Assembly: GCA_013204595.1 (NCBI GenBank)
Contig: JABMNK010000118.1
Location: 1-64,000 of the forward strand
Source of the DNA: Flammeovirgaceae bacterium
GTDB lineage: Bacteria; Bacteroidota; Bacteroidia; Cytophagales; Cyclobacteriaceae
Reading direction: 5' to 3'
Length of the DNA stretch: 64,000 nt
The notes under the pieces are model-generated. The model saw only the letters and a list, made by a program, of their open reading frames with translations, had not been told where the DNA came from and searched no databases. Below, piece by piece: positions 16,471 through 26,613 of this stretch. Both the position numbers and the translations under genes were made by a program. Position 1 is the first letter of the stretch. Each line of letters opens with the position of its first letter.

Positions 16471-19245
16471 TCAGTGTGCCTCAAGCCAATTGCGTCCCAA
16501 GCCCATGCCAACATCCATAGGTACGTCCATTTTAATGGCATTCATCATCATTTCTTTAACATTTTGCTTTACAACTTCAATTTCTGAATGATGGACTTCA
16601 AAAACAAGCTCATCATGCACTTGCATGAGCATTTTGGATTTGAGCTTTTCACTTTTCATCCATTTATGAATATTGATCATAGCGACTTTGATTAAGTCCG
16701 CAGCAGAACCTTGAATGGGGGCATTGATGGCATTGCGTTCATCGAAACCGCGCATGGTGAAATTACCCGAATTGATATTTCTCAAAAAACGACGACGTCC
16801 TAAAATGGTTTCTACGTATCCCCTTTCTTTGGCAAGTTCGATGCACTGGTCCATGTACGATCGCACAGATGGAAATTCTTTCCAGTAGGCGGCTATAATT
16901 TCACTAGCTTCTGATCTTGAGACAGAAATATTTTGTGCCAATCCAAAGGCGGACATGCCGTAGATAATTCCGAAATTTACTTCTTTGGCTTTACGACGCA
17001 TGTCCTGATCAACACTTTCTAAGGGGACACCGAAAACTTTACTGGCAGTATTGGCATGGATGTCTTTACCGGCTCTAAAAGCGGCCATCATACTTTCATC
17101 TTTTGAGAAATCTGCCATTATTCTCAATTCTATTTGAGAGTAATCAGCAGCGAGTAATTGAAAGTCATCACTTATTGTCACGAAGGCTTTTCGAATTTCA
17201 CGTCCTTTTTTGGTACGTATGGGAATGTTCTGCAGATTGGGATTGTTGGAGCTTAAGCGACCAGTAACGGCGACCGTTTGTCTATAATCCGTATGGACCC
17301 GTTGGTCTTTTGGACTGACCATTTTGGGCAAGGCGTCAACATAGGTTGATTTAAGTTTTTGGTATTCCCTAAATTCCAAAATCTTATCGGCAATCGCGTG
17401 TTCATGGGCAAGTTTGGAAAGAATGTCTTCGCCGGTGGCATATTGTCCTGTTTTGGTAGTTTTGGGCTTCTCAATCAATTTAAGCTTATCAAAAAGGATG
17501 GCACCTAATTGCTTAGGGGAACCTATATTGAATGTTTCTCCAGCGATTTCGAAAATTTCAGTTTGTACCCGAAGACTTTCGGTCAGTAGTTCTTTACTCA
17601 AGGCGCTCAAAGCTTCCTGGTCGATGCTTACCCCGCTATACTCCATATCGGCCAGTACAAAAGACAAAGGTTCTTCTACCTCGTGTAACAGTTTGTCTAG
17701 GTGATTTTCAGAGATTTCGATGGCCAACTTTTCTTTCAATTGTAACGTGATATCAGCATCTTCACCTGCATATTCCAACACCTCTGCCAGGGCCACGTCT
17801 CGCATGTTTTTTTGATTTTTACCTTTTGGCCCGATGAGCTTCTCGATGCTTACAGGAACATAGTTTAAATAGGCTTCTGCCATAGCATCCATGCCATGGG
17901 CTTGCTCTGGATCGATGAGATAATGTGCCAACATGGTGTCAAATATTTTACCCTTTACTTCAATATCATAGTTGCGAAGTATTTGGATATCGTATTTTAA
18001 GTTTTGGCCGATTTTTAGAATTTCTTCGGCTTCAAAAACAGGTCTGAATTCATTAATCAGGGAATGTGTTGATTTGCGATCTTCAGGGAATGGGATGTAA
18101 AAAGCGGTTCCTTTTTCATATGAAATAGCAAGACCGACTAGTTCTGCCTCGATGGTGTCCAAACTAGTTGTTTCTGTATCAAAACAAAACTCCTTTAACG
18201 TCAAAAGCTTTTTAATAAGCGTATTGCGCGCTGCTTCAGTGGTTACGCTTTGGTAATTGTGTGGAGTAGAGGAGATGTTTTTTTTAAGCTCATCCGATGG
18301 TGCGGCGCTAGGTGATGCGGGCGAATCAAAAAGACCAAGTTGACTTGAGATTGTTTTTTGTGCGGCAGTTTCTCCGAAGATTCTTTTGGCGATGGTTCTT
18401 AGTTCGAGTTCCTGAAGGATAGGGACAATTAATTTTTCGATAGGGCCTGTGTACCGCATGGTTTTTTCATCGAAACTGATGGGACAATCGGTCTTGATAG
18501 TAGCCAATTGTTTCGAGAAGATTCCTTGCTCGCCAAAGGCGGCAACTTTCTTCTTAACACTTCCCACGAGTAAGTGCGTATTAGCTACGATGTTTTCGAC
18601 ACTTTCGAATTCTTTCAGTAATTTGGACGCCGTCTTATCCCCGATACCTGGAATACCAGGTATGTTATCAACGGCATCTCCTTTAAGGCCTAAAATATCG
18701 ATGACCTGATGGACTTCTTGAATGTCAAATTTTTGTAAGACTTCGGGGATTCCGAGAATGTCAACGCCATTGCCCATAAAGGCTGGTTTGTACAGAAAAG
18801 TATATTCATTTACCAATTGCGCATAGTCCTTGTCAGGGGTCATCATAAATATTTGATAGCTGCTCCCTGCTTGCCTCACTAGGGTGCCGATAAGATCATC
18901 CGCCTCAAACCCATCTAATTCGATAACAGGGATGCCAAAACCCCTAACAATGTCTTTGCAGTAGGGGATTGCAATTCTTATTTCTTCTGGTTGCTTTTCG
19001 CGTTGCGCTTTATAGGCTGGATAGGCTTCGTGCCGGAAGGTAGGGGCAGGGGTGTCAAAGGCGACTCCGATGTGAGTAGGTGCTTCCTTATTAATGATTT
19101 CTAGGAGGGTGTTGGTAAAGCCCATAATAGCACCGGTATTGATGCCGTTTGAATTAATTCTTGGATTTTTATTTAAGGCGAAATGAGATCGATAAATCAA
19201 TGCCAATGCGTCGAGTAAAAATAATTTTGAAGGACGGTCACTCAT
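16471..19245 (-). CDS. polA: DNA polymerase I
   Basis: A 924-residue three-domain polymerase. The 5' nuclease domain (1 to ~290) holds ELDGFEADDLIGTL and KGDAVDNIPGIPGIGDKTA. The 3'-5' exonuclease domain (~340-525) keeps its catalytic DTE (residues 356-358), IGQNLKYDIQ and YAGEDADITL, so proofreading is likely active. The polymerase domain has motif A LLAADYSQIELRIMADFS, motif B RRKAKEVNFGIIYG and motif C MQVHDELVFEV. It does Okazaki-fragment processing and repair synthesis. A linker at ~300-330 is Ser/Pro/Ala rich. It leads a probable two-gene transcript with the dehydratase. Confidence 0.98.
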   Translation of the reverse strand: MSDRPSKLFLLDALALIYRSHFALNKNPRINSNGINTGAIMGFTNTLLEIINKEAPTHIGVAFDTPAPTFRHEAYPAYKAQREKQPEEIRIAIPYCKDIVRGFGIPVIELDGFEADDLIGTLVRQAGSSYQIFMMTPDKDYAQLVNEYTFLYKPAFMGNGVDILGIPEVLQKFDIQEVHQVIDILGLKGDAVDNIPGIPGIGDKTASKLLKEFESVENIVANTHLLVGSVKKKVAAFGEQGIFSKQLATIKTDCPISFDEKTMRYTGPIEKLIVPILQELELRTIAKRIFGETAAQKTISSQLGLFDSPASPSAAPSDELKKNISSTPHNYQSVTTEAARNTLIKKLLTLKEFCFDTETTSLDTIEAELVGLAISYEKGTAFYIPFPEDRKSTHSLINEFRPVFEAEEILKIGQNLKYDIQILRNYDIEVKGKIFDTMLAHYLIDPEQAHGMDAMAEAYLNYVPVSIEKLIGPKGKNQKNMRDVALAEVLEYAGEDADITLQLKEKLAIEISENHLDKLLHEVEEPLSFVLADMEYSGVSIDQEALSALSKELLTESLRVQTEIFEIAGETFNIGSPKQLGAILFDKLKLIEKPKTTKTGQYATGEDILSKLAHEHAIADKILEFREYQKLKSTYVDALPKMVSPKDQRVHTDYRQTVAVTGRLSSNNPNLQNIPIRTKKGREIRKAFVTISDDFQLLAADYSQIELRIMADFSKDESMMAAFRAGKDIHANTASKVFGVPLESVDQDMRRKAKEVNFGIIYGMSAFGLAQNISVSRSEASEIIAAYWKEFPSVRSYMDQCIELAKERGYVETILGRRRFLRNINSGNFTMRGFDERNAINAPIQGSAADLIKVAMINIHKWMKSEKLKSKMLMQVHDELVFEVHHSEIEVVKQNVKEMMMNAIKMDVPMDVGMGLGRNWLEAH

Positions 19246-19337
19246 GGAAGTAAAGGTATGCGGATTCGGTTGTTTTTCTAGGAGGATAAAGAAAAATTCC
19301 TAAACAAGAACCTCATGGGCGGCGTTAAAAAGGAGGA

Positions 19338-19347
19338 GGGGGGGGGG
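19338..19347. repeat. Run of ten G residues between polA and the nitroreductase gene
   Basis: Ten consecutive G follow a purine tract (AAAAAGGAGGA). The run lies in the 274-base divergent intergenic region, about 90 bases upstream of the polA start and about 170 upstream of the nitroreductase start. The context GTTAAAAAGGAGG recurs imperfectly about 48 bases later (19371). Homopolymers of this length can vary by slippage and are prone to sequencing error. Nothing else recognisable is in this gap. Confidence 0.6.
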
Positions 19348-19519
19348 CTATCGCCAAGAACATTTTCTTACGTTAAAAAAGAGGGTATTTGCATCTTGAT
19401 CTGTTGGGACGCTCTCGAGAACCGGTGTAGAGAATCCTATTGCTAAATAAAGGGTCGTTCTTTTTAGCATCATTCAAGATCAATGGTTAAATTCCGCTTT
19501 CAAATCAATAATTAATAAT

Positions 19520-20107
19520 ATGAATTCTTTGATATTAAATGAAATTATTCAATCGCGAAGATCTGTTTTTCTTAAGGATTATAATGGAACACAAATCGAG
19601 GATGAAGTGATTTGGCAAATTTTGAAAAATGCCAATTGGGCACCCAACCATAAATTGACTGAACCCTGGCGCTTTAAAGTGTATACAGGAAAAGGACTGA
19701 TAACCCTCGGTAAGTTACAGGCAGAGACATATAAAACAAGGGCAGATCAGGACGGGACGTTTACAGAAGCAAAGTATCACAACTTGGCAACGAGTCCTCA
19801 AAAGGCATCTCATGTAATTGCGATTATCATGAAACGCAGTTTGGAGGTGAAAATCCAAGAGATAGAAGAAATTTCCGCGGTAGCATGCGCCGTCCAAAAT
19901 ATGTATTTGACAGCAACAGCATATGGATTAGGGGCTTATTGGGGTACCGGAGGGATGACGTATATGCCCGAAGCCAACGCAGCCTTACAATTGGGAGTGC
20001 AGGACCGTTTAATGGGATTTTTTTACTTAGGGAAAACTGATGAACCGCTTAAGGCAGGAAAAAGAGGTCCGATTGAACAGAAGGTGGAATGGATTAAGAG
20101 CCAATAG
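19520..20107 (+). CDS. Nitroreductase family protein (YdjA-like)
   Basis: A 195-residue flavin reductase-fold protein. The N-terminal IQSRRSVFLKDY is the FMN-phosphate binding Arg motif (usually RRSxRxF), and NWAPNHKLTEPWRFKVY is the family's second motif. SAVACAVQNMYLTATAYGLGAYW followed by GTGG is the dimer/FMN segment. Length and order fit short YdjA/NfnB-like members using FMN and NAD(P)H. The substrate is unknown. It is convergent with the SNF2 helicase gene, 27 bases apart. Confidence 0.92.
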   Translation: MNSLILNEIIQSRRSVFLKDYNGTQIEDEVIWQILKNANWAPNHKLTEPWRFKVYTGKGLITLGKLQAETYKTRADQDGTFTEAKYHNLATSPQKASHVIAIIMKRSLEVKIQEIEEISAVACAVQNMYLTATAYGLGAYWGTGGMTYMPEANAALQLGVQDRLMGFFYLGKTDEPLKAGKRGPIEQKVEWIKSQ

Positions 20108-20134
20108 GTCGAAAGGTTTTAGGGAGCAGAGAAC

Positions 20135-23056
20135 TCACTCAAAAAGCTTTTGTATATCCGTGGTAGTAAGGCTTTTCACAAAACTCTCTTCAACGGAGAT
20201 AAGCTCACTGGCCAATCTTATTTTGGAATTTTGTAGTAATAGGATTTTCTCTTCTAAAGTGTCTTTGGCGATAAATTTGTAAGTAAAGACTTTATTTTTC
20301 TGTCCGATTCGGTGTGCACGGTCAATGGCCTGTGCTTCGGCCGCAGGATTCCACCAAGGATCCAATAAGAAAACATAATCTGCTTTGGTTAAATTCAGGC
20401 CCAATCCACCTGCTTTTAATGAGATCAAAAAAACATTAACCTCTGGATTGTTCTGAAATTTTTCTACTTCACTTTGACGATCTTTTATAGACCCATCTAA
20501 ATAAGCGAAAGGAATTTTTTGAGTAATTAGATGATTTTTGATGATTTTCAAGTGCTTTACAAATTGTGAGAAAATCAAAATGTTATGGTCTTTTCCAAGA
20601 GCATTATCCAGCATATAGATGATTTCTTCAAGTTTTCCCGAATCACCGGTATAATGCTCATCTACCATGGCCGGATGATTTGCGATTTGTCTCAACCGCG
20701 TGAGTCCTTGTAGTAAAATGATGTGAGATTTTTTCAAGCCGTCTTTTTCGATACTCGTTAAGATTTGATTTCGAAAAAGACTCTTTTCGCTTTCATAATA
20801 CTCTTTTTGTTTCTCAGTCAGTGTGCAATATTTGATACTGATGGTTTTTTCGGGTAGATCTTTGGCCACTTGAGACTTATCTCTCCTTAGGATAAAAGGC
20901 TTAATCAAGGCATTGAGGCGTAAGGTTTTATTAAAATCTTGACGCTTTTCAATGGGGATTTGATATTCGCTTTTGAAAAAGCTCTTGTTGCCCAATAATC
21001 CTGGATTCACAAAGGACAATTGAGACCACAAATCGAGTGTGCTGTTTTCGATGGGGGTACCCGTTAAGATGAGCCTTCGACGGGATCTCAATTTCCTTAC
21101 CTCCATCGAAATCAATGAATCGGGATTTTTGATGGCCTGCGATTCGTCTAGGACTACGTAGTTAAAGAAAAATTGGCTGAGGATCTTGCTAGCGTCTATT
21201 CTGCTAATGCCATAACTGGTGATGATCAGGTCATATTTTGAGAAGCGAGAGACATCTTTGATTCTGTCGGATCCTGTATAGACCAAGACATTTAAATTTG
21301 GAGTAAATTTTTTTGCTTCAATGTGCCAATTATAAATTAAAGAGGTTGGCATGATGAGTAAGCTGGTCGTTCCAGGATTTAGTTCATGCTCATATTGGAG
21401 TAAGGCCAATGTCTGGATGGTTTTTCCGAGGCCCATATCGTCTGCCAAGCATCCGCCGAAATTAAATTCATTTAGAAATAACATCCAGTCAAAACCGGCC
21501 TTTTGATAAGGACGTAAGACCCCTTTAAAGCTTATAGGCAGTGGCTTTTCCTCAATTTGGTTGAATGCCAAAAGCTTTTCGAGCTTTTTGCTCATAATTA
21601 CTTGTGCATTTTGCTGCTCTTTGAGGTTTTGAACAAGGGCGACATGGTGTTTTTGCAACCTTGATTCGGAGCCATCATTTTCTGAAAACATGAAGAGGTC
21701 TTTATACTCTTCTGCCCAAGAGGAGGGAATGATGCCAATCTCACCATTTGGTAAAGTAATTTCATTTTTTCCCTTGATGATTAGTTTTCTTATTTCCATG
21801 AAGGAGATTTCAAAATCACCAAAAGAGATGATGGCTTTAATGTCAAACCAATCTATTTTTTCTTCAATACGGATGGAAATTTTGGATTGACCCAAAAAAT
21901 ATTTCTTATCGTCTCCGGCACTCTGCTGAATAGTAAATCCATTTTCATTCAAAATGGATTGATTACGATTAAGCCATTCAAAAGCTGCGGGAGCGGAAAG
22001 GGTTACGCGTGAGTTCTTTAAACTGAGACCTATTTGGGTTAAAAAATTGAGCAATGCAACTTCTCTCTCTTTTTTCCGCTTTATGCGATAAAAGGTATAT
22101 TGCTCTTTTTCCTTTTTTACTGACACATTTACCTTCGAAAGCTGATCCGCTTTAAATTTATAGTTCCCATAACGATAGCTTAGCTCAAGGAGAATTTTTG
22201 ATTCAGTTTGTTGAGGGTCACGTTGATTAAAGAGGGTTTGGTTTGTTTTTACCACCTTTAATTCGGACAACGTCAGGATAGGTTGCGGGTCAAAAGCTTC
22301 TGTTTTGATTTCAAATCCTTTTGCATAGACATCATGAGAAGCGATTAAAGGAGCGATAAATTTTTGATAATAAGTGTCTTCCATACTTTTGGGAATCAAG
22401 ATAAACTTCTTGCTAAGGAAAGGCTTCAGTTTTCCCCCGCTTATCGGAATTTGGAAGGTAAATAATTGGTTATTTACCATGAGCCACGCGGGCTCATTAC
22501 TGATGATATGGCTGTTTTGATGGCGAAATTCAAGGGGCTGTCCATCCAATTTAATGGTTGGAAAATAGTGGGTATTCTCTTCATTTTTTCTAAAATGAAA
22601 GAGGATTGTTGCTTGTTCAGACAATACTTTTATACGCTTGAAGGTAGGCTCTCCATCCGCACCCATTTCATAAACATTTTTGCCAATTAACATAGGCATG
22701 ATTTTGCTTCTGCGCTTTTCTAAGTAATGGGCAATTTCTTGCTGTAAAACCTTATCTCCATTTTTTTGGTCATAGGTTTTTAGAAAAAACTCTTCTGTTT
22801 TTAATTTCTTTCTTGAGAAATAACTGGCCAGGACCTCATGTTGCATGGTATCCATTGTTTCAATGAGCGAATAATCATTTTTATCTAATTCAGCATTGAA
22901 TTCCTTGGCGTTTTTTGAAGAAATATTTTGATGGGTAAAAGTGAGGTTGCCATTCTCATTCAGCTGTACTGCAAAAGATTCAAACAGGAACCCGATATAC
23001 TGATGCTCATAAAGAGCATAAATAATTTTAAAGGGATGATCGGGATTAACTTTCAT
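20135..23056 (-). CDS. SNF2-family DEAD/DEAH-box helicase
   Basis: A 973-residue protein with an uncharacterised 490-residue N-terminal region and a C-terminal SNF2 ATPase. Motif I is ADDMGLGKTIQTLALL, motif II DESQ, motif III LTGTPIENSTLDLWSQ. The second RecA domain carries LIFSQFVKHLKIIKNHL, GLGLNLTKADYVFLLDPWWN and AIDRAHRIGQ. These proteins are double-stranded DNA translocases; bacterial members (RapA, HepA) are linked to transcription recycling or chromatin-like remodelling. The N-terminus lacks an obvious SWIM zinc motif (no CxC...CxH seen). It lies downstream of the FtsX/LolE permease gene, 60 bases away. Confidence 0.93.
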   Translation of the reverse strand: MKVNPDHPFKIIYALYEHQYIGFLFESFAVQLNENGNLTFTHQNISSKNAKEFNAELDKNDYSLIETMDTMQHEVLASYFSRKKLKTEEFFLKTYDQKNGDKVLQQEIAHYLEKRRSKIMPMLIGKNVYEMGADGEPTFKRIKVLSEQATILFHFRKNEENTHYFPTIKLDGQPLEFRHQNSHIISNEPAWLMVNNQLFTFQIPISGGKLKPFLSKKFILIPKSMEDTYYQKFIAPLIASHDVYAKGFEIKTEAFDPQPILTLSELKVVKTNQTLFNQRDPQQTESKILLELSYRYGNYKFKADQLSKVNVSVKKEKEQYTFYRIKRKKEREVALLNFLTQIGLSLKNSRVTLSAPAAFEWLNRNQSILNENGFTIQQSAGDDKKYFLGQSKISIRIEEKIDWFDIKAIISFGDFEISFMEIRKLIIKGKNEITLPNGEIGIIPSSWAEEYKDLFMFSENDGSESRLQKHHVALVQNLKEQQNAQVIMSKKLEKLLAFNQIEEKPLPISFKGVLRPYQKAGFDWMLFLNEFNFGGCLADDMGLGKTIQTLALLQYEHELNPGTTSLLIMPTSLIYNWHIEAKKFTPNLNVLVYTGSDRIKDVSRFSKYDLIITSYGISRIDASKILSQFFFNYVVLDESQAIKNPDSLISMEVRKLRSRRRLILTGTPIENSTLDLWSQLSFVNPGLLGNKSFFKSEYQIPIEKRQDFNKTLRLNALIKPFILRRDKSQVAKDLPEKTISIKYCTLTEKQKEYYESEKSLFRNQILTSIEKDGLKKSHIILLQGLTRLRQIANHPAMVDEHYTGDSGKLEEIIYMLDNALGKDHNILIFSQFVKHLKIIKNHLITQKIPFAYLDGSIKDRQSEVEKFQNNPEVNVFLISLKAGGLGLNLTKADYVFLLDPWWNPAAEAQAIDRAHRIGQKNKVFTYKFIAKDTLEEKILLLQNSKIRLASELISVEESFVKSLTTTDIQKLFE

Positions 23057-23116
23057 TAGAATTCTCAGCGAACAAAACTTCGAATTTAAGGTATTTAAAC
23101 CACAATTGTCGCAGAT

Positions 23117-24340
23117 TTATAAGGTATGAGTAGAAAGATTTCTGGCTGCGATGAATGCAGGCTGTATGGCCGCTAGAAAAGTAATGAGGATGATAGAGCC
23201 TGCGGTTAAAAAGACATCTAGTGGATTTATTTCGACGGGATAGGCATTCATGAGAGCAGATTGCATACCCATGGTGATAAAGCCATATTTCTGCTGAAGA
23301 CTAGCGATGCTTAGGCCGAGCAAAAGACCAAGTCCAGCGCCTGTAAAGGCGATGATCATACCTTCATACAAGAAAATATTGCGAATCATGCGAAAGGGAG
23401 CACCTAGGGCACTTAGGATTGCGATATCTTTTTTCTTGTCTATCGCGAGCATCGTCAGTGAAAAATAGATATTTATGGAGGCAATGGCAATGATTAAGGA
23501 AAAAGTCAAAAACACAATAAGTTTTTCCCATTTCATAAATTTAAATAAGTCGGCATGCAGTTCATCCCCCGTCAGAACGTTAAAGTCATCTCCCAAAAGA
23601 GCGCTCAATTTTTTGGCGGTAGCGGCGGCATCGGCACCTTCAATTAAACTTATTTCTAGGGCCGTTCTTTTTGTGCCATAATTCATCAGTGAGGCAGCAA
23701 ATTCGAGGGAAACAAACAGATAATTTTCATCTATATGTTTTTCAATAGCAAAAATGCCAGCGGGCATTACTTGTTGTACGGTATAAATTTTGCTGGGATT
23801 GCTCAATCCAGGCTTGATCTGGTTTGGATAATATACCTGGATGGAGTAAAACTCATTATTAGGATTGATCAATAAATCAAACTGCACACCCCTTCCTACG
23901 AGGGCATAATTGAGGTTGCCTTCCGACAATTTGAAATCACCATATACCATTGAGCCTTGTAATCGCTTTTGATGGATAAAGTCGTCTGAAACCCCTTTCA
24001 GGCGAACCACTCTTTGCGCATTGTTGTATTTTATAAGAACATTGTCTTCAATGATGATTGCTACCAGGTCTACGGCTTCTATACTACGTACCTTTTGGCT
24101 TAAGGTGTCTGAATAAATAAAGGATTTACCAATTTTTGGTGTGATAATTATTTCGGGATCAAAGTTGCCATAGGTGGACTTTAGTAGCCCCTCAAGCCCA
24201 TTGAACACCGATAACACAATGATCAGGGCCATGGTCCCAATGCCTACGACAACCATTGAAATCAAAGAGATGACATTAATAAAGCTTTTCTTCCTTTTCG
24301 AAAGGAAATAATTTTTAGCAATAAAAAATGAGGTATTCAA
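23117..24340 (-). CDS. FtsX/LolE-type ABC transporter permease
   Basis: A 407-residue inner-membrane permease with the MacB/LolE layout. An N-terminal helix follows the basic FLSKRKKSFINVISLISMVVV, then a ~230-residue periplasmic domain, then three C-terminal helices (LIVFLTFSLIIAIASINIYF, MIRNIFLYEGMIIAFTGAG, FLTAGSIILITFLAAIQPAF). LolE/LolC proteins extract lipoproteins from the inner membrane, but no ATPase (LolD) gene is adjacent, so the partner is elsewhere. It is 3 bases downstream of rbfA and probably cotranscribed with it. Confidence 0.9.
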   Translation of the reverse strand: MNTSFFIAKNYFLSKRKKSFINVISLISMVVVGIGTMALIIVLSVFNGLEGLLKSTYGNFDPEIIITPKIGKSFIYSDTLSQKVRSIEAVDLVAIIIEDNVLIKYNNAQRVVRLKGVSDDFIHQKRLQGSMVYGDFKLSEGNLNYALVGRGVQFDLLINPNNEFYSIQVYYPNQIKPGLSNPSKIYTVQQVMPAGIFAIEKHIDENYLFVSLEFAASLMNYGTKRTALEISLIEGADAAATAKKLSALLGDDFNVLTGDELHADLFKFMKWEKLIVFLTFSLIIAIASINIYFSLTMLAIDKKKDIAILSALGAPFRMIRNIFLYEGMIIAFTGAGLGLLLGLSIASLQQKYGFITMGMQSALMNAYPVEINPLDVFLTAGSIILITFLAAIQPAFIAARNLSTHTL

Positions 24341-24343
24341 TAC

Positions 24344-24706
24344 TTATGATTTTTCTGGCGGAATGTTCAGCTTGCGAATGATGTGATCCATTCGACTAGC
24401 TTCTTCGGCAGTGTCATCAATGAAGAAGGCAAGTTCTGGTACTTTGCGAATGTATTTGCCGATCTTATTGCCTAGTTTTCCACGAATTTCGCTTTTCTTT
24501 AAATTCAAGTTTTCCAGAACGTCGGGTCCATTTTTCACAGGAAACACGCTGAAATATATTTTTGCCAAACTCAAATCAGGGGCCGTTTCTACACCCATAA
24601 TGCTCACAAGATTTTGCTGAAAGAATTGATGCACATCGCGTTGAAAGATTTCTCCAAGATCTTTTTGAATTTGACGGCTGTATTTATGCTGCCTCTTTGA
24701 TTCCAT
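24344..24706 (-). CDS. rbfA: Ribosome-binding factor A
   Basis: A 120-residue KH-fold protein of normal length. The opening RQHKYSRQIQKDLGEIFQRD is the family's helical N-terminus. PDLSLAKIYFSVFP is the central strand pair, then GKLGNKIGKYIRKVPELAFF followed by DDTAEEASRMDHI is the KH turn and C-terminus. RbfA binds the 30S subunit near the 5' helix of 16S rRNA during maturation and cold adaptation. It is the first gene of a probable rbfA-permease-SNF2 transcript. Confidence 0.95.
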   Translation of the reverse strand: MESKRQHKYSRQIQKDLGEIFQRDVHQFFQQNLVSIMGVETAPDLSLAKIYFSVFPVKNGPDVLENLNLKKSEIRGKLGNKIGKYIRKVPELAFFIDDTAEEASRMDHIIRKLNIPPEKS

Positions 24707-24808
24707 ACGGCAAAATTATCTATTATTTATTTGTTAATTTGCTCTTTTTGAATTCAAATGCCTTTTGGTCATCAATGATTGCTTTTTTTATAATAAATAG
24801 ATTGTCCT

Positions 24809-26191
24809 TTGCTACGCTTCTTTAGAGTAAACGATTCGAATAGGTTAATAGTAATTTTCTTAATCTTAATAGTACTGAGGTCTATTTTGAGTTGGCAAGG
24901 AGTTCCTTTGAACTTTTTTGAACTCAAATGGCTATTGATTGGTCAGCGGATGGATGAGGGGTTTATGATGTACAAAGAGATTTATGACTATTGTGGCCCG
25001 CTTTCTGTTTTTATGTATTGGTTGCTTGATGCTCTTTTTGGCAAATCGTTGGTGGCGCATCACATCATTAGTTCCCTCTTGATTTTCTTGAATGCCGTTA
25101 TTTTTAATTTGCTCTTGATTCGCAATAGGGTTTATAAGGAGAGCAGTTATCTGCCAGCTTTATTTTTTGTGCTCATGGTCTTAGCTTTCCCAGATTTTAT
25201 GGCGTTGTCTCCTCAGTTAATGGCGATGACCTTTATCCTGTTAGCGTTAAATAATGTCTTCAAAAGAATTGCAAATGAAGTGACCGATGATCTCTTTCTT
25301 ATTGCGGGTCTTTATTTGGGAATTGCGGTGTTATTTTACCCACCCGCGATTGTTTTTTTTGTCTCCCTGCTGCTTTCTTTTTTTATTTTTAGTACGCCGA
25401 TCTTAAGAAGGGTTGCGCTTTACTTTAATGGATTTTTTATTCCGCTGGTCATGGCTTATTGTTTTTACTACTGGAATGACAGTCATTATTATGCTTGGGA
25501 TTCGCTGATAATGAGGGGTTTTTTTGGCTCCAGGGTTGTTTATTTTAACATTTTTGAAAATATGAAATTCCTAGCAATCCCTATATTTTGGGGATTGTAC
25601 GCGATGCTCAATACTTTTGCTGTAGGGAGATTGACTAGTTTTCAGCTTAAAATTGCACAAACCATGTTGTTGATCTTTTTAAGCAGTTTGGTAGTGATTT
25701 GGCTAGATGTTGAATTTTCTTCTGTACAGTTGCTGTTTTTTGGGCTTCCTATGAGTTTTTTTTTAACGCATTACATTTTGAGTATAAAAAAGCGCCGGGC
25801 TCGAGCGATTATTCCTAACCTGATCTTTATTTCGCTAATAATCACCCCCTATATAGTTTATAACCAATTGCAAAATGACGTGTGGGCGGTCACGCCCAAG
25901 CAGCGATCATTCTCAGAGTCGTCGTTTATGATACTATCAGATCGCGTGGACGCATTGAGAGAAGGGGATATCAGGGGCCCTTTTTTCGATCCAGCCCTTT
26001 CAAAGCAAAGGCTCAAGGAGTTATCAGATCCAATTAGGGCGGCAGCGATGATAAAAGCAATAGACAAGGCGCTTCCGACAGTGATTATAGATGATTGGTC
26101 AAAGGTTCCCCTGTTGTTTAGGACATTTCCGGACTTGGGAAGCAAGTACGAATTAGAAGCGGAAGGATATTATCGCAAGATCAGCAACTAA
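24809..26191 (+). CDS. Multi-pass membrane protein, GT-C-like, function unknown
   Basis: A 460-residue protein starting at TTG (24809), with about ten hydrophobic segments. The first periplasmic loop GQRMDEGFMMYKEIYDYCGP followed by LSVFMYWLLDALFG is like the acidic loop of GT-C glycosyltransferases and ArnT/PMT proteins (D/E-x-x-x-Y-x-D-x-x-x-x-x-P). The C-terminal soluble tail (~370-460, ending WSKVPLLFRTFPDLGSKYEL) is short. It may transfer a sugar from a lipid carrier, but the catalytic Asp pair is not certain and no polysaccharide genes are nearby. Its end overlaps rpiB (convergent) by 11 bases. Confidence 0.7.
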   Translation: MLRFFRVNDSNRLIVIFLILIVLRSILSWQGVPLNFFELKWLLIGQRMDEGFMMYKEIYDYCGPLSVFMYWLLDALFGKSLVAHHIISSLLIFLNAVIFNLLLIRNRVYKESSYLPALFFVLMVLAFPDFMALSPQLMAMTFILLALNNVFKRIANEVTDDLFLIAGLYLGIAVLFYPPAIVFFVSLLLSFFIFSTPILRRVALYFNGFFIPLVMAYCFYYWNDSHYYAWDSLIMRGFFGSRVVYFNIFENMKFLAIPIFWGLYAMLNTFAVGRLTSFQLKIAQTMLLIFLSSLVVIWLDVEFSSVQLLFFGLPMSFFLTHYILSIKKRRARAIIPNLIFISLIITPYIVYNQLQNDVWAVTPKQRSFSESSFMILSDRVDALREGDIRGPFFDPALSKQRLKELSDPIRAAAMIKAIDKALPTVIIDDWSKVPLLFRTFPDLGSKYELEAEGYYRKISN

Positions 26192-26609
26192 TTTTATTGA
26201 CTCTTGTCAGGTGGCGGCCACCCTCAAAATCGGTAGTTAAAAAGGTGGTTACAAAAAGCGCCACCTTTTCAAAGGAAAGAAAGCGGGCGGGTAGACAAAG
26301 GACATTGGCATTATTGTGTTGTCGAGCAAGTTTTGCCACTTCGTCCTCCCAAACCAAGGCAGCCCGAATTCCTTGATGCTTATTTGCCGTAATACAGACA
26401 CCTTGCCCACTTCCACAAATTAAGATACCAAAGGCAGCAAGACCGTTTTCTACGGCGGCGGCTAACGGATGGACGTAGTCTGGATAATCTACGCTTTCAT
26501 CAGAGAAAGGGCCAAAATCAATGATTTCATACTGGAGGGGCTCCAAAAACGATTTCAATTGTTCTTTGTATAAAAAGCCCGCGTGATCACCCCCTATAGC
26601 AATTTTCAT
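26181..26609 (-). CDS. rpiB: Ribose-5-phosphate isomerase B
   Basis: A 142-residue RpiB/LacAB family protein. KIAIGGDHAGFLYKEQLK and GILICGSGQGVCITANKHQG (catalytic Cys and GxGxG phosphate loop) are diagnostic, and NVLCLPARFL follows. It interconverts ribose-5-phosphate and ribulose-5-phosphate in the pentose phosphate pathway. It is last in a glyA-tatC-rpiB transcript, with only 4 bases after tatC. Its 3' end overlaps the convergent GT-C-like gene by 11 bases. Confidence 0.96.
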   Translation of the reverse strand: MKIAIGGDHAGFLYKEQLKSFLEPLQYEIIDFGPFSDESVDYPDYVHPLAAAVENGLAAFGILICGSGQGVCITANKHQGIRAALVWEDEVAKLARQHNNANVLCLPARFLSFEKVALFVTTFLTTDFEGGRHLTRVNKISC

Positions 26610-26613
26610 AGCA

